Positions 7,106 through 14,510 of a stretch of 24,381 nt of DNA are shown here, one piece after another. Position 1 is the first letter of the stretch; each line of letters starts with the position of its first letter. The stretch covers positions 1 to 24,381 of the forward strand of contig JAQUEZ010000083.1 in NCBI GenBank assembly GCA_028684915.1, given 5' to 3'. This DNA is from Desulfobulbus sp. Lineage in GTDB: Bacteria > Desulfobacterota > Desulfobulbia > Desulfobulbales > Desulfobulbaceae. The notes beneath the pieces were generated by a model. That model was not told the DNA's origin. It worked only from the letters and a program-made list of their open reading frames with translations, and made no database searches. Made by a program: the position numbers and the translations under genes.

Positions 7106-7654
7106 ATGAAAACACTGGCAGCGGCAGTCATATCGCTTGCGCTCCTCACACCGGCGTTCGCCCATGCAAACCAGGGCAGAGGCGTATCGGGGGAGGCAAT
7201 TTCCCATGGAGGCGCTTCAAGAGAAAACACTCAGACAATCAAAATCACCCGAAACGGCACGCAGCCTTCAGTCAAGGGAACAGCCGATAAATTCAGCGGC
7301 AGCGTGCGCATTGATCAGATGTTTGAGGCAAGCGATCCCGCGCGCTTACTCGGGGCAAGTGTGACCTTTGAGCCGGGAGCGCGAACCGCATGGCACTCAC
7401 ATCCGCTGGGCCAGACGCTGATAGTTAGAGCGGGTTGCGGCCTGGTGCAGCGCCAAGGTGGTCCGATTGATAAAATCCTGCCCGGGGATGTGGTTTGGAT
7501 CCCCCCGCATGTCAAGCATTGGCACGGCGCCGCCCCAACAACATCAATGACGCACATCGCTCTTGTGGAACGGCTTGATGGGCGATCCGCCGCATGGATG
7601 GAAAAGGTCACCGATGAGCAATACAGCGGCAAGGAAGAGAGTTCACGTGAATAG
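7106..7654 (+). CDS. Exported cupin-domain protein
   Basis: A 182-residue protein. ATG at 7106 is preceded by AAGGAG with a 7-nt gap, and the product opens with a signal peptide ([19 protein letters not shown], cleavage probably after Ala19). Residues about 60-165 are a single cupin: [19 protein letters not shown], with metal ligand candidates His97, His99 and Gln103, then [17 protein letters not shown] (125-141) with His138. Such small cupins often accompany carboxymuconolactone decarboxylase-like genes, as here (13300), and some bind Mn or Fe and act on small carbonyl or cyanohydrin compounds. The substrate is unknown. The periplasmic location inferred from the signal peptide is shared with three other proteins of this block. 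Confidence 0.85.
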   Translation: MKTLAAAVISLALLTPAFAHANQGRGVSGEAISHGGASRENTQTIKITRNGTQPSVKGTADKFSGSVRIDQMFEASDPARLLGASVTFEPGARTAWHSHPLGQTLIVRAGCGLVQRQGGPIDKILPGDVVWIPPHVKHWHGAAPTTSMTHIALVERLDGRSAAWMEKVTDEQYSGKEESSRE

Positions 7655-7815
7655 CAAGAGGGCGCGTTTGCAAGGAACCGGTCGATTCTTCGGGAGTGCT
7701 TTTGCAATGGGCTCAGCGGCTCAAAAATTTTCCACTGTTTGCAGCAACCAATAATTCCAGTTCCAACCGAGGCGGGCCTGAAGTCCGTAGCCGGTTTAAG
7801 GAGAGAACACCCCCA

Positions 7816-8139
7816 ATGATAAAACACATCGTCCTCTTCAAATTTAAAGATGGCGCCGAACCGGAAGAGATAGCCGCCATTTTTCAGCATTTCACCGTCT
7901 TGCAGCAGGCCAATCCCGCGATCAGGTCATACACCTTCGGCAAATATAATGGCTGCGCAACGATGCCGAGCCATGGCTTCAATTACGGATTTGAAATGGA
8001 ATTCGCCAACGAGGAAAGCCGTAATCATTACATGGAGGATCCGGATCATCTCTCCATAGCCCCACGCATTTATGCCATTTTGAAAGATGTCGAAAACTCA
8101 ATGATGGCATTCGGTTACGACACTGACTCTCAGCGATGA
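7816..8139 (+). CDS. Dabb-family (stress-responsive A/B barrel) protein
   Basis: A 107-residue protein starting MIKHIVLFKFKDGAEPEEI, the typical opening of dimeric alpha+beta barrel Dabb proteins. The middle motif HGFNYGFEMEFANEESRNHY and then DPDHLSIAP also fit the family (usually about 100 residues). ATG at 7816 is chosen over upstream in-frame starts because the family begins here; an AAGGAG lies 11 nt upstream, slightly far. Dabb proteins are cytoplasmic, some are stress-induced and a few catalyse cyclisation, so the role here is open. It lies 161 bp after the cupin gene; that gap has no gene that I can see. Confidence 0.85.
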   Translation: MIKHIVLFKFKDGAEPEEIAAIFQHFTVLQQANPAIRSYTFGKYNGCATMPSHGFNYGFEMEFANEESRNHYMEDPDHLSIAPRIYAILKDVENSMMAFGYDTDSQR

Positions 8140-8161
8140 CATCGAACAAGGAGGAACAACA

Positions 8162-9010
8162 ATGATGGAACAGAACAAACACGTTTGGTTTATTACCGGT
8201 GCGAACAAGGGGCTTGGCGCCGCTATCGCCAAGGAAGCGTTGGAGTGCGGGTTCAAGGTGGTTGCCGCTGCCCGCAATCCTTCAAGCATAAAAGAGGTAT
8301 TGGGTGAATCTCCGAACCTGCTGCCCATACGCCTAGACATTACCAATCAGGAAGAGATCCACGCCGCGGTCAACCAAGCCCTTGATCGTTTTGGCCGGAT
8401 CAATGTGCTGGTCAACAACGCGGGCTACGGTCTGCTGGGCTACTTTGAAGAGTTGTCGGACAAACTCGTTCGTCAACAGATGGAAACCAATGTCTTCGGC
8501 ACGATGAATCTTACCCGTGCGGTTTTGCCGGTCATGCGCAGACAGAGAGAAGGACTTGTCGTCACTGTCAGTTCCACTTCCGGCATCAAGGCCGTTGAGG
8601 GCGACAGCGTGTATTGCGCTTCGAAATTTGCGCTTGAAGGATGGATGGAGGGCATGAGCATCGACCTGAAGCCGTTCGGTATTCGCTGTCTGATCATCGA
8701 ACCCGGCCCCTTTCGTACCGATTTTTTTAAGGAAAAAACATCATTCGCTTTTTCCGATATGCCCATTGAGGATTATTGGCCCTACCGTGAAGCCCTTTAC
8801 AAATACTTTGTCTCCTTTGACCAAAAACAAACGGGAGACCCAGCCCGCCTGGCCAAAGCACTGATGAAGGTCGCCTACACGGAGAACCCTCCGCTTCGCC
8901 TGCTTTGCAGCCGTTTTGCCTTGAACTCCGTGGATGCATACCTGAAAAATCGCTATGCCGAATTCGATGCCTGGCGGGAACTTTCGGCTTCCACCGATTT
9001 CAATGAATAA
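8162..9010 (+). CDS. Short-chain dehydrogenase/reductase (SDR)
   Basis: A 282-residue classical SDR. The cofactor loop TGANKGLG is at 12-19, NNAG at 85-88, and the catalytic tetrad reads Asn110, Ser138, Tyr151, Lys155 (in YCASK), followed by EPGPFRTDFF. An Arg after strand 2 (AAARNPSS) hints at NADPH preference. ATG at 8162 follows AAGGAGG with good spacing; a second ATG follows directly. It is expected to reduce carbonyl groups or oxidise alcohols in the cytoplasm. It sits between the Dabb and Fe-type alcohol dehydrogenase genes on the same strand, consistent with a set of carbonyl-reducing enzymes. The substrate cannot be told. Confidence 0.92.
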   Translation: MMEQNKHVWFITGANKGLGAAIAKEALECGFKVVAAARNPSSIKEVLGESPNLLPIRLDITNQEEIHAAVNQALDRFGRINVLVNNAGYGLLGYFEELSDKLVRQQMETNVFGTMNLTRAVLPVMRRQREGLVVTVSSTSGIKAVEGDSVYCASKFALEGWMEGMSIDLKPFGIRCLIIEPGPFRTDFFKEKTSFAFSDMPIEDYWPYREALYKYFVSFDQKQTGDPARLAKALMKVAYTENPPLRLLCSRFALNSVDAYLKNRYAEFDAWRELSASTDFNE

Positions 9011-9054
9011 GAAACACCGGCCCGCAACTGTCTCAAGAGAACGAAGGTGACGAG

Positions 9055-9114
9055 ATGAACGTAATCCTGACTACTTGCACAACAGTGCAGCACTTATCCC
9101 AAAAACAATCATAA
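9055..9114 (+). CDS. Possible 19-residue leader peptide
   Basis: A short frame (MNVILTTCTTVQHLSQKQS) with a GAAGGTGAC sequence before its ATG. Its TAA stop overlaps the TAAGGA that serves as ribosome-binding site of the alcohol dehydrogenase, so it could couple translation to that gene. It includes a small inverted repeat TGCAC-AACA-GTGCA (9076-9089). It may equally be chance. Confidence 0.25.
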   Translation: MNVILTTCTTVQHLSQKQS

Positions 9115-9126
9115 GGAAAAAACAAC

Positions 9127-10311
9127 ATGAACAATTTCATTTACAGCATTCCCACCATCGCATACTTCGGCAAAGGACAGATCAAGGTGCTTGGTGAAAC
9201 CATCAAGGCCCATGGGGGATCAAAGGTCCTGCTGGCCTACGGCGGCGGCAGCATCAAAACCAATGGCATATATGAGGCGATCATTGAACAGTTCCAAAAA
9301 GTTGGCCTGACTCATGCGGAGCTGAGCGGCATTAAGCCCAATCCACGGGTTGAAAGCGTGGAGGAGGGGATACGACTGTACCGGGAAAGCAATTGCGATT
9401 TCATCCTGGCTGTTGGCGGTGGGTCAGCCTTGGACGCCAGTAAGGCGGTAGCCGCCGGGGTCATGTATGACGGCCCGGTGACCGATCTCTTTGTCAACGA
9501 GTCGGGATTATCCCCAATCACTGCGGCAGCGCCGTTGGCCACCATCCTGACCATGGCCGGTACGGGTTCCGAATTGGATATGGGGGCGGTCATCACCGTG
9601 GGTGAGGATCACAAAAAAGAGGTGCTCCTCCACCCCCTGGTTAATCCCAAATTCTCCATCCTCGACCCGGAGTACACCTTCACCGTGCCTGAGCACCACT
9701 CCATGGCTGGCGTCGCGGACATCCTCTGCCATCTGATGGAACAGTACTTTACCCCTGAAACGAACGCTAAGGTGCAGGACCGGATGAACGAAGGGGTGAT
9801 GCAGGCCGTGCTGGAGGAGGCACCCAAAATCCTGGCAAACCCGAAGGACTATGACGCCCGCGCCAACATCATGTGGGCCAGTTCCATGGCTCTTGCCGGC
9901 TTCCAGTTTTGCCTGGGCAAGCCCGGGTTCCCCTTTCCCCTGCACGGCATCGGCCACGAACTTTCCAGCAGATACGACATGACCCATGGGGTCACCCTGG
10001 CGCTGGTCACCCCTTCCTGGATACGGCACACCATGAACTCGGCCCCGGAATACCTGCCGATCTTCGCGCAATTTGCCCGCAACGTCTTCGGGATTGTCGA
10101 GCCGGATACGGCCGAGGCGGCGGAAGCAGGCGTCAGGCAGTTGGAGGCATTCTATGCCGCCATCAAGATGCCGACAAATCTCCGCGAGGCCGGCGTCAAG
10201 GAAGAGGATCTGGAAACCATGGCGGAGAAGGCCGTGGAACGGGGAAATCTGGGTATCTTGACCTCCATCGGCAAGGCAGATGCTCTCCAGATTCTGCGTG
10301 ACGCTTTCTAA
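9127..10311 (+). CDS. Iron-type alcohol dehydrogenase, BdhA/YqhD-like
   Basis: A 394-residue group III alcohol dehydrogenase. Seen: LLAYGGGSIKTNG (about 35-47) and AVGGGSALDASK (about 95-106) for NAD(P)H binding, and metal ligands Asp198 and His202 (GVADILCHLMEQY), His273 (HGIGHELSSRY) and His287 (MTHG). The GGGSIK start and the HELSSRY motif place it with butanol dehydrogenase/YqhD proteins, which reduce aldehydes to alcohols, usually with NADPH, in the cytoplasm. The AAGGAAAA site before ATG 9127 is good. Together with the AraC regulator it reproduces the yqhC-yqhD pairing of E. coli. It is not a close duplicate of the second such enzyme at 22336. Confidence 0.92.
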   Translation: MNNFIYSIPTIAYFGKGQIKVLGETIKAHGGSKVLLAYGGGSIKTNGIYEAIIEQFQKVGLTHAELSGIKPNPRVESVEEGIRLYRESNCDFILAVGGGSALDASKAVAAGVMYDGPVTDLFVNESGLSPITAAAPLATILTMAGTGSELDMGAVITVGEDHKKEVLLHPLVNPKFSILDPEYTFTVPEHHSMAGVADILCHLMEQYFTPETNAKVQDRMNEGVMQAVLEEAPKILANPKDYDARANIMWASSMALAGFQFCLGKPGFPFPLHGIGHELSSRYDMTHGVTLALVTPSWIRHTMNSAPEYLPIFAQFARNVFGIVEPDTAEAAEAGVRQLEAFYAAIKMPTNLREAGVKEEDLETMAEKAVERGNLGILTSIGKADALQILRDAF

Positions 10312-10335
10312 GGCACTGATTGGGGAGAAATCATT

Positions 10336-10947
10336 ATGAGAGCTCTAGCAATCAATGGAAGTCCACGCCCAGGTGGAAACACCGAAATCCTGCTCAAAAA
10401 GGTGCTGGAACCCTTGGTGGCGGCAGGATGGGAGACAGAATACCTCCGCATTGGAGGAAAACCTCTTCATGGCTGTCTGGCCTGCATGAAGTGCATCGAA
10501 AAGCAAAACCAGCGGTGCATCATTGAGGATGACTTGAACGGTTATCTGGAGAAAATGTACGCCGCCGATGCAATCATCCTCGGCTCGCCAACCTATTTTG
10601 CTGGAATTACGCCGGAGCTGAAGGCCCTGATCGACCGAGCCGGTTTTGTCGCCTTGGCCAATGGCGGAGCGTTCAGCGGCAAGATCGGGGCAGCGGTCGT
10701 TGCCGTCCGGCGTGGCGGCGCAACCCATGTCTTCGATACCATCAACCACATGTTCCTTATCTCGTCCATGATTGTTCCCGGATCGATCTACTGGAATTTT
10801 GGGGTGGGCTGTCTTAAGGGCGAGGCCTTAAGCGATGATGAAGGGATGCGGAATATGAACCACTTGGGACAGGTCATCGATTGGCTTGGCAAGGCGATCG
10901 GTGCCAGTGGCGCAACTTTCCCAAAAATCTCCATAGAATTACACTAA
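10336..10947 (+). CDS. Flavodoxin-fold NAD(P)H oxidoreductase, Isf-like
   Basis: A 203-residue FMN-reductase-type protein: INGSPRPGGNTEILL (7-21) binds the FMN phosphate, and GSPTYFAGITPELKALIDR is the conserved flavin-side loop. Four cysteines at 47, 50, 53 and 61 (CLACMKCIEKQNQRC) match the compact C-x2-C-x2-C-x4-7-C motif that holds a 4Fe-4S cluster in iron-sulfur flavoproteins (Isf). It is probably a cytoplasmic electron carrier or quinone/electrophile reductase. It lies 24 bp after the alcohol dehydrogenase, in the same run of genes. The electron donor is not known. Confidence 0.85.
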   Translation: MRALAINGSPRPGGNTEILLKKVLEPLVAAGWETEYLRIGGKPLHGCLACMKCIEKQNQRCIIEDDLNGYLEKMYAADAIILGSPTYFAGITPELKALIDRAGFVALANGGAFSGKIGAAVVAVRRGGATHVFDTINHMFLISSMIVPGSIYWNFGVGCLKGEALSDDEGMRNMNHLGQVIDWLGKAIGASGATFPKISIELH

Positions 10948-10952
10948 CTGCC

Positions 10953-11528
10953 ATGCAACGTGAATTTCTGGCCATAATGGCGACAATATTCGTCGTATTC
11001 TGCAGCAATAACAGTATGGCCGCAGAATCGAACAAGGTTTTGGTCCTCTTTTTCTCTCATTCAGGCAATACTCGCTCCCTGGCGGAGATGATCCACGATC
11101 AGGTCGGTGGCGATCTTATCGAGATCAAAACCACCCTTCCATACCCACAGGACTATGACACGGTTGTTGATCAGGCAAAGCGGGAGCAGCAGCAGAACTT
11201 CAGGCCGCAACTGGCCACCCACATTGATAACCTGAACGCCTTTTCAACAATATTCATCGGCTATCCAAACTGGTGGGGCACCATGCCCATGGCGCTGTTC
11301 ACCTTTTTTGAAAGCCACAACCTTTCCGGGAAAAAACTCATTCCCTTTTGCACCCATGAGGGAAGCTCTCTTGGGCGTAGCATGGCCGACATACAAAAAC
11401 TTGCTCCCAAAGCAACTATTCTTGAAGGTTTGGCGATACGGGGCAGAAGCGTACGTGACAGGTCAACGCGCACGGACATAGCTGACTGGTTGGCAAAGCT
11501 GCACGTGCCCATGGCACAACAACCATGA
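10953..11528 (+). CDS. Exported flavodoxin
   Basis: A 191-residue flavodoxin with an N-terminal signal peptide (MQREFLAIMATIFVVFC, then SNNSMAAES with likely cleavage after Ala in SMA). The flavodoxin body begins NKVLVLFFSHSGNTRSLAEM, with SHSGNTRS as FMN phosphate loop, and continues IFIGYPNWWGTMPMALFTF and KLIPFCTHEGSSLGRS, the usual flavin-stacking loops. The start ATG at 10953 is 5 bp after the preceding stop and has a poor ribosome-binding site, so it may be coupled. Its TGA overlaps the ATG of the DUF4405 gene (ATGA). A flavodoxin sent to the periplasm is unusual; the partner may be the membrane protein encoded next. A membrane-anchored state is also possible if the segment is not cleaved. 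Confidence 0.85.
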   Translation: MQREFLAIMATIFVVFCSNNSMAAESNKVLVLFFSHSGNTRSLAEMIHDQVGGDLIEIKTTLPYPQDYDTVVDQAKREQQQNFRPQLATHIDNLNAFSTIFIGYPNWWGTMPMALFTFFESHNLSGKKLIPFCTHEGSSLGRSMADIQKLAPKATILEGLAIRGRSVRDRSTRTDIADWLAKLHVPMAQQP

Positions 11529-13303
11529 AGCGGCAGACCCTCTCTAAACTGGTGGCCGACTGCCTCATGGTGGTCGGCATCCTTCTGGCGATGGCCAACA
11601 AACTGACGGGAAACCAAGCCCACGAATTGCTTGGTACCTGCCTATTGCTATTATTCATCGGCCATAATGTCCTCAACTGGCGATGGTATACGACGATACC
11701 GCAGAGATGGAGCAGCAACCGTGGTAAATTTGATGTTTTCCTGACAATGCTGTTTCTCCTGGCGCTGGGTATCTTGGTTGGCAGCAGTCTCATGATCTCG
11801 CGGAGTTTGTATGAATTCCTCGGCATGGATGGCAGTTTGGCTTTGCGGCAAGTGCATACCACGGCGGCCTACTGGTTTTTCATCCTGATGTCCATGCACA
11901 TTGGGATGCATTGGTCGCGGGTCATGGCGGTTTTTGCTGGAGGGCGGATGCTTCCATCGTGGCCATCGGCCCGGTTGCTCGTTCGAAGGGTGCTCCCCAT
12001 AGGGATTTTTCTCTACGGAGTACGAGCATCTTTTGAACGAGAGGTCTGCTCAAAATTATTCATGCGGTATGCGTTTGATAACTGGGCGTTCGATACCGCG
12101 ATTGCGCCATTATTCTTCCAGAATCTGGCCATTATTGGGGTCTATGTAGTTCTCATCCATTTCATGCTCTCTATGGCACGTTACAAAAATAAAGGAGGTC
12201 TCTTCATGCGGACAAATCAGGGGAAGCTTCAGGGAAAGCTGTTTTTCACTTGCATGCTGATCGTGGTCAGCCTTTGTGCATCGCCATGGGCAATGGCCGG
12301 CACAAAGGACAAACCACCACTGCTCATTCAGGAACAAGGCAGTTTTGCCGTCGGGGGCACGGTAATCACCACACCCGGCACCTTCGATCCTATCAAGCTG
12401 ACCCCTGAAGGCCAAACCTTCCACGGTGATCACGCCTATGTCTTCTACCAGATTCCGACGAACGCACGGAAATTGCCGCTCGTGCTCTGGCACGGTTTCG
12501 GTCAATTCTCAAAGACATGGGAGACCACGCCGGATGGTCGCGAGGGGTATCAGAACATTTTCCTGCGGCGCGGTTTCGGCGTGTATGTGATTGACCAACC
12601 ACGTCGCGGCAATGCGGGGCGGAGCACCCAGCCAAAAACCCTGGCTCCGGTTACGGATGAACAACAATGGTTCGGCACCTTCCGCCTCGGAATCTGGCCC
12701 GACTTCTTTCCCGGCGTGCAGTTCTCCCGTGATCCTGAAACGTTGAATCAGTATTTTCGCCAGATGACACCGGACACTGGCCCCATTGACATCGAAGTCA
12801 ATTCTGATGCAGTTACGGAGCTTTTCAAGAAGATAGGGCCAGGCATCCTGGTCACCCATTCGCATAGTGGCGGCATGGGCTGGCAAGCCGCAATGAAAAG
12901 CCCCAATATCCGGGCCATCGTTGCCTATGAACCGGGCAGCAATTTTATTTTCCCGAGCGGCGAAGTGCCGCCTGCGATGCCAAGTGCCGGCGGCCCACTT
13001 GAATCCGTTGGCGTGCCGCAATCAGAGTTCGTCAAACTCACCAAAATTCCGATCATCATCTTCTATGGTGACAACATTCCGGACAAACCGGTTGCAAACC
13101 CCGGTCAGGATCAATGGCGTGTACGCCTGGCAATGGCAAGGCTATGGCGGGATGCGGTCAACCGCCACGGTGGGGATGTCACCGTGGTGCATCTGCCCGA
13201 AAGAGGTATTCGAGGGAACACCCACTTCCCGTTCTCGGACATGAACAATGTCGAAATTGCTGATCTGATGTCCCAATTTCTAGAAAAGAAGGGGTTGCAG
13301 TGA
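11525..13303 (+). CDS. DUF4405 membrane protein fused in frame to alpha/beta hydrolase
   Basis: One uninterrupted 592-codon frame. Residues 1 to about 225 are a polytopic membrane protein of the DUF4405 type, related to cytochrome b-like four-helix proteins: hydrophobic stretches near 10-25, 36-50, 70-95, 108-130, about 150-165 and about 200-220, with histidines at 33, 47 (FIGHNVLNWRWY), 111 (VHTTAAYWFF), 125 and 129 (MHIGMHW) as candidate haem ligands. From residue 228 a second protein begins, complete with its own signal peptide, and is a secreted alpha/beta hydrolase. The ATGA overlap with the flavodoxin gene indicates coupling. Either the two are a true fusion, or the membrane gene has lost its stop codon and the hydrolase is also started independently (see the entry at 12206). 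Confidence 0.8.
   Translation: MKRQTLSKLVADCLMVVGILLAMANKLTGNQAHELLGTCLLLLFIGHNVLNWRWYTTIPQRWSSNRGKFDVFLTMLFLLALGILVGSSLMISRSLYEFLGMDGSLALRQVHTTAAYWFFILMSMHIGMHWSRVMAVFAGGRMLPSWPSARLLVRRVLPIGIFLYGVRASFEREVCSKLFMRYAFDNWAFDTAIAPLFFQNLAIIGVYVVLIHFMLSMARYKNKGGLFMRTNQGKLQGKLFFTCMLIVVSLCASPWAMAGTKDKPPLLIQEQGSFAVGGTVITTPGTFDPIKLTPEGQTFHGDHAYVFYQIPTNARKLPLVLWHGFGQFSKTWETTPDGREGYQNIFLRRGFGVYVIDQPRRGNAGRSTQPKTLAPVTDEQQWFGTFRLGIWPDFFPGVQFSRDPETLNQYFRQMTPDTGPIDIEVNSDAVTELFKKIGPGILVTHSHSGGMGWQAAMKSPNIRAIVAYEPGSNFIFPSGEVPPAMPSAGGPLESVGVPQSEFVKLTKIPIIIFYGDNIPDKPVANPGQDQWRVRLAMARLWRDAVNRHGGDVTVVHLPERGIRGNTHFPFSDMNNVEIADLMSQFLEKKGLQ
12206..13303 (+). CDS. Exported alpha/beta hydrolase (internal start)
   Basis: An in-frame ATG at 12206 has a near-perfect ribosome-binding site, AAAGGAGGT at 12191-12199, with 7-nt spacing to the AUG, and starts a 365-residue protein with a clear signal peptide (residues 1-31, ending SPWAMA before GTKDK). 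Hydrolase motifs: LPLVLWHGFGQF (oxyanion region, about 91-102), FGVYVIDQPRRGNAGRS, the nucleophile elbow THSHSGG (217-223; Ser219 the likely nucleophile) and the C-terminal GNTHFPFSDMNNVEIADL with the catalytic His. It is a periplasmic esterase-like enzyme of unknown substrate. This independent start suggests the hydrolase was an ordinary separate gene, overlapping here with the frame of the DUF4405 gene. Confidence 0.7.
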   Translation: MRTNQGKLQGKLFFTCMLIVVSLCASPWAMAGTKDKPPLLIQEQGSFAVGGTVITTPGTFDPIKLTPEGQTFHGDHAYVFYQIPTNARKLPLVLWHGFGQFSKTWETTPDGREGYQNIFLRRGFGVYVIDQPRRGNAGRSTQPKTLAPVTDEQQWFGTFRLGIWPDFFPGVQFSRDPETLNQYFRQMTPDTGPIDIEVNSDAVTELFKKIGPGILVTHSHSGGMGWQAAMKSPNIRAIVAYEPGSNFIFPSGEVPPAMPSAGGPLESVGVPQSEFVKLTKIPIIIFYGDNIPDKPVANPGQDQWRVRLAMARLWRDAVNRHGGDVTVVHLPERGIRGNTHFPFSDMNNVEIADLMSQFLEKKGLQ

Positions 13304-14046
13304 ACTCGGGAAAGAGCACGAACCATACAATCACGGGAATTTTCGCGAGTATTTTTGTCGCAATGCTTGGTTTTGTGACCATTTTGGAGGCGCAAACGAT
13401 GACAGATGCAGGATTGAACGTCAAACAGGAAAAAGTCGTCACCATCGCGGCGTTTACCGCCAGGGGGGATCTGTTTAAGCTGAAAGCGGCCCTGAGCGAT
13501 GGACTGGATGCCGGGTTGACCGTCAACGAAATCAAGGAGCTCCTGGTGCAGATGTACGCCTATGCAGGGTTTCCCCGCAGTTTGAACGGGATCAACACCT
13601 TCATGGAGGTTCTGGAAGAGCGGGACCAGAGAGGAGTCAAGGATGAGGTCGGCCGGGAGTCAAGCCCCATGTCTGTCGACAAGAGCAGTCTCGAGCTTGG
13701 GACCCAAATCCAGACACGCCTGATCGGAGCGCCGGCAACCGGAAAGTATATTGCCTTTGTCCCGATCATTGACACCTTCCTGAAGAAGCACCTTTTTGGC
13801 GACATCTTTAGTCGTGATGTTTTAGATTTTCAGACCAGGGAGTTGGCAACCATTGGCGCTCTGGCAGGCATGGAAGGGGTCAACCCCCAACTGGAGTCAC
13901 ACTTCAACGTTGGTTTTAATGTGGGATTGACACGAGCACAGATGCGCAGCCTGACGGCCGTTCTCGCAACAAGCATGGGCAAGAAAGAGGCCGCAAATGC
14001 CAATGAGATCTTGGAGAAAGTACTCAGCAGCAGGCAGGCGGAGTAA
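13300..14046 (+). CDS. Carboxymuconolactone decarboxylase-like protein, exported form
   Basis: A 248-residue protein with two CMD/AhpD-fold repeats (about 47-110, with LTVNEIKELLVQMYAYAGFP; about 150-235, with RELATIGALAGMEGVNPQLESHF). There are no cysteines at all, so the AhpD-type CxxC peroxidase centre is absent. GTG at 13300 overlaps the stop of the hydrolase (GTGA) and gives a hydrophobic N-terminus (GIFASIFVAMLGFVTIL) that looks like a signal peptide. An alternative ATG at 13399 has GGAGG 8 nt upstream and would give a cytoplasmic protein. Because the cupin, flavodoxin and hydrolase of this block are exported, I favour the longer form. CMD-like proteins often pair with cupins; reaction unknown. 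Confidence 0.8.
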   Translation: MNSGKSTNHTITGIFASIFVAMLGFVTILEAQTMTDAGLNVKQEKVVTIAAFTARGDLFKLKAALSDGLDAGLTVNEIKELLVQMYAYAGFPRSLNGINTFMEVLEERDQRGVKDEVGRESSPMSVDKSSLELGTQIQTRLIGAPATGKYIAFVPIIDTFLKKHLFGDIFSRDVLDFQTRELATIGALAGMEGVNPQLESHFNVGFNVGLTRAQMRSLTAVLATSMGKKEAANANEILEKVLSSRQAE

Positions 14047-14065
14047 CGCCACGGCATGACGTGAA

Positions 14066-14096
14066 GCCGTTCCCTGCCGTTGCATCAGGGAACGGC
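14066..14096. repeat. Strong hairpin after CMD gene
   Basis: Perfect 11-bp inverted repeat GCCGTTCCCTG / CAGGGAACGGC with a 9-nt loop, 19 bp past the CMD stop codon. No T-run follows on either strand, so it is not a standard intrinsic terminator, but the stem could slow transcription or protect the 3' end of the mRNA. Confidence 0.5.
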
Positions 14097-14233
14097 CGAA
14101 TACTCTCAGGTTCTGTGCGAGTCGACCGTCTCTTCAATTCGCATGAACCGTCCCGCACGACTGGCGTGCGCCCCCCCGAGCCGGGCGCCCGGACAAAGTG
14201 TCAATCCCATCCCCTCGGCGAGCCTCTGGTCAT
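14093..14233 (+). pseudogene. Degenerate cupin remnant
   Basis: Translation of this stretch gives SGSVRVDRLFNSHEPSR and then EPGARTKCQSHPLGEPLVM. These line up with [17 protein letters not shown] and [19 protein letters not shown] of the exported cupin at 7106. The first half of a cupin is recognisable, the first metal-binding His is replaced (CQSHP for WHSHP), and the second half including the HxxxxH motif is gone. No signal peptide or plausible start precedes it. This is a decayed second cupin in the position, just after a CMD gene, where such a partner is often found. Confidence 0.65.
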
Positions 14234-14317
14234 GACGAAAGTATTCTCACAAAAACAGTGATTATCCGCCGGGTGAACAAGCGCATGAGCTGTCGGCAAA
14301 ATTCGCGCCGCCTTCGG

Positions 14318-14378
14318 ATAATCAGGCAATAATCTCGCAGGATCAATCTACCGCCCTCGCCTCCTTCTGCTGTATCTT
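14318..14378 (+). promoter_or_regulatory. AraC-box promoter B (copy 2 of 3)
   Basis: The 35-bp box is at 14318-14352 (AATCAGGCAATAAT, then AGGATCAATCTACC), 32/35 identical to copy 3. A -10-like TATCTT starts at 14373, 20 nt after the box. It drives the RND operon; the predicted transcript start near 14385 gives a leader of roughly 125 nt. It lies between the cupin remnant and the pump gene. Confidence 0.75.
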
Positions 14379-14510
14379 CTTCCCTAACACAAGGTTTTAC
14401 GGTCTGCATTGCCACTAGGTTCTCGTCGGAGAAACCTGGCGGCGATACCGGCGACCGCCTTTTTTATACAATCACCCTTTGAGACAAAAAACTGCAACGG
14501 AGCCCCAGTC

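Noticed and set aside
11060..11080. TTCAGGCAATACT resembling the left half of the AraC box
   Set aside because: Lies inside the flavodoxin coding sequence at the FMN-binding loop, lacks the right half and a -10 at the right spacing.
14409..14510. TTG start 34 codons upstream for the RND pump
   Set aside because: No ribosome-binding site and the extra residues do not resemble the family N-terminus; GTG at 14511 with GGAG fits better.
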